DNA from: Spirochaetota bacterium
Lineage (GTDB): Bacteria > Spirochaetota > UBA12135 > COTS27 > JAFLEE01
NCBI GenBank assembly: GCA_017302015.1
Contig: JAFLEE010000098.1
Coordinates: forward strand, 1-17,648
Length of the DNA: 17,648 bases
Direction of reading: 5' to 3'
The notes beneath the pieces are model-generated. The model saw only the letters and a program-made list of their open reading frames with translations, was not told where the DNA came from and made no database searches. The position numbers were made by a program, and so were the translations under genes. Below are positions 16,847 to 17,648 of this stretch, piece by piece. The number at the start of each line of letters is the position of its first letter. Position 1 is the stretch's first letter.

Positions 16847-17648
16847 AATCGATGCTTTGGCCACCTGGCACCCCCTGCGGGGCCACCCCTGCCCGGTCAC
16901 CGGGCGGCGGGTCCTCGTCGACGCGGCGTGGACCGTGCGCAAAGACGATTACCGCCTGGACACCGGCATCCTAGAACGCGGGGTCGTGGTGTCCCTTCCC
17001 ATCGGGCATACCGTGCTCGCCGATACGGGCCGCTTCTTCGAGATCCTCTCGGGCATCCGCCGTCGGCCCGAGATCGATGCGGGGCGCTTCGTGCTGGTGG
17101 AGGACTACACCGGCCATAGCGGCTCCGATTACGAGGGGCGGCTTTCCTACATCCGCCGAATGGTCGAGGAGATCCGGCCCATCGGCATCGTCTTCATCAC
17201 GCGATCGAATCCCTGGCGCCTGAGCATCCGCCTGGGCGTGGCGCTGGGGCGTTCCAAGGTCCACGTCCAACTCGCCGCCAATTACCCGAGGGCCCTCGGC
17301 CTCGCGTCCAAGCTGCTCGGCCGGCCCCTCGACGGCGAAGAGCCCGCCGCTTCGGCGTGGGCTTCGGCTCGCGCCCGCCTCGAGACCTCGGTGCTCCCCG
17401 GCGGCGTCGTGCAGGCGGTGTGGGAGGGCCGGCCGGGCCCGGACGAGATCCCCGCGATGGTCGCCCAGTACGAGCGGGCGGTGGCCCGGGCGATGGCCGA
17501 GAACCAGGGGAAGCACCTGGGGCTCCACGATGTGCGCGGCTTCACCGAGGCCTCCTTCCGCGAGATCCACGCCCTGGAAAAGAGCCTCCTCGCCCTGCGC
17601 TCCGGCCGCGCCGCCGAACGGACGGTCGTGGTGGGCGGGGGCGCCTTC
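16833..17648 (+). CDS. Signalling protein N-terminus with tandem STAS-like sensory domains, 3' truncated by the window edge
   Basis: ATG 16833 opens a frame that stays open for 272 codons to the window end. It overlaps the HD-GYP stop by 14 bp. Residues about 50-162 match the N-terminal domain of the HD-GYP protein in order and spacing: 'GVVVSLPIGHTVLADTGRFF', 'RFVLVEDYTGHSG', 'WRLSIRLGVALGRSKVHVQL' and 'YPRALGLASKLLG'. A second copy seems to begin at about 191 ('GGVVQAVWEGRPGPDEIPAM', then 'GLHDVRGFTEASFREIHALE'). I recall similar domains at the front of PAS/histidine kinase proteins, so an effector such as a histidine kinase, GGDEF or PAS domain may lie beyond the edge; this is inference. 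No membrane segment and no clear RBS, so expression probably depends on coupling to the HD-GYP gene. Confidence 0.75.
   Translation, partial: MKSPEIDALATWHPLRGHPCPVTGRRVLVDAAWTVRKDDYRLDTGILERGVVVSLPIGHTVLADTGRFFEILSGIRRRPEIDAGRFVLVEDYTGHSGSDYEGRLSYIRRMVEEIRPIGIVFITRSNPWRLSIRLGVALGRSKVHVQLAANYPRALGLASKLLGRPLDGEEPAASAWASARARLETSVLPGGVVQAVWEGRPGPDEIPAMVAQYERAVARAMAENQGKHLGLHDVRGFTEASFREIHALEKSLLALRSGRAAERTVVVGGGAF

Overview
The window is 17.6 kb of gene-dense, GC-rich bacterial DNA with no tRNA, rRNA, CRISPR array, insertion sequence or phage gene that I can see. The gene content (tripartite efflux operon, XylR-like AraC regulators with a LacI-type sensor, a large secreted SGNH hydrolase with PKD, fibronectin III and FlgD-like C-terminal modules, a Gfo/Idh/MocA plus sugar-isomerase pair, HD-GYP signalling) points to a Gram-negative, carbohydrate-using bacterium. 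The best guess is the PVC superphylum (Kiritimatiellota/Lentisphaerota/Verrucomicrobiota-like). This is an inference from gene families, not from a marker gene.

Layout. Bases 1-4190 (+) are one operon of overlapping genes: a TolC-like outer-membrane protein (5' end cut off), an HlyD/MacA-like adaptor with a very short hairpin, and a MacB-type ATPase-permease. They would form one envelope-spanning efflux pump. Converging on it is an ACP phosphodiesterase family gene (minus strand, to 4208). A XylR-like AraC regulator (4950-6233) and a secreted SGNH hydrolase (6265-8856) follow on the plus strand. A cupin/AraC regulator (8933-9823, minus) is divergent from a Gfo/Idh/MocA oxidoreductase and a TIM-barrel sugar isomerase (10014-11824). 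The 190-bp gap between them carries a good sigma70-type promoter for the regulator and three direct repeats that look like AraC-family sites.

Bases 11927-15375 (+) hold an ABC-2 permease with no ATPase partner, a secreted DUF4412-like protein, a TetR regulator and an EI24/CysZ-like membrane protein. They lie behind a sigma70-type promoter and an inverted/tandem AAATCGTTT repeat that is the obvious candidate TetR operator. Bases 15372-17648 hold an HD-GYP protein and an overlapping downstream gene cut by the window edge. Both carry the same unnamed STAS-like sensory domain, and the second gene appears to carry it twice.

The most striking oddities are two. First, a 24-residue in-frame piece bearing a textbook Ser/Thr kinase catalytic loop (HRDLKPSN) sits inside the TolC homologue, bounded by a perfect 22-bp direct repeat. 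Second, the repeated sensory domain is shared by the last two genes. I found no convincing wholly new multi-gene system. The TetR/permease/DUF4412/EI24 operon and the HD-GYP pair are the least explained parts.
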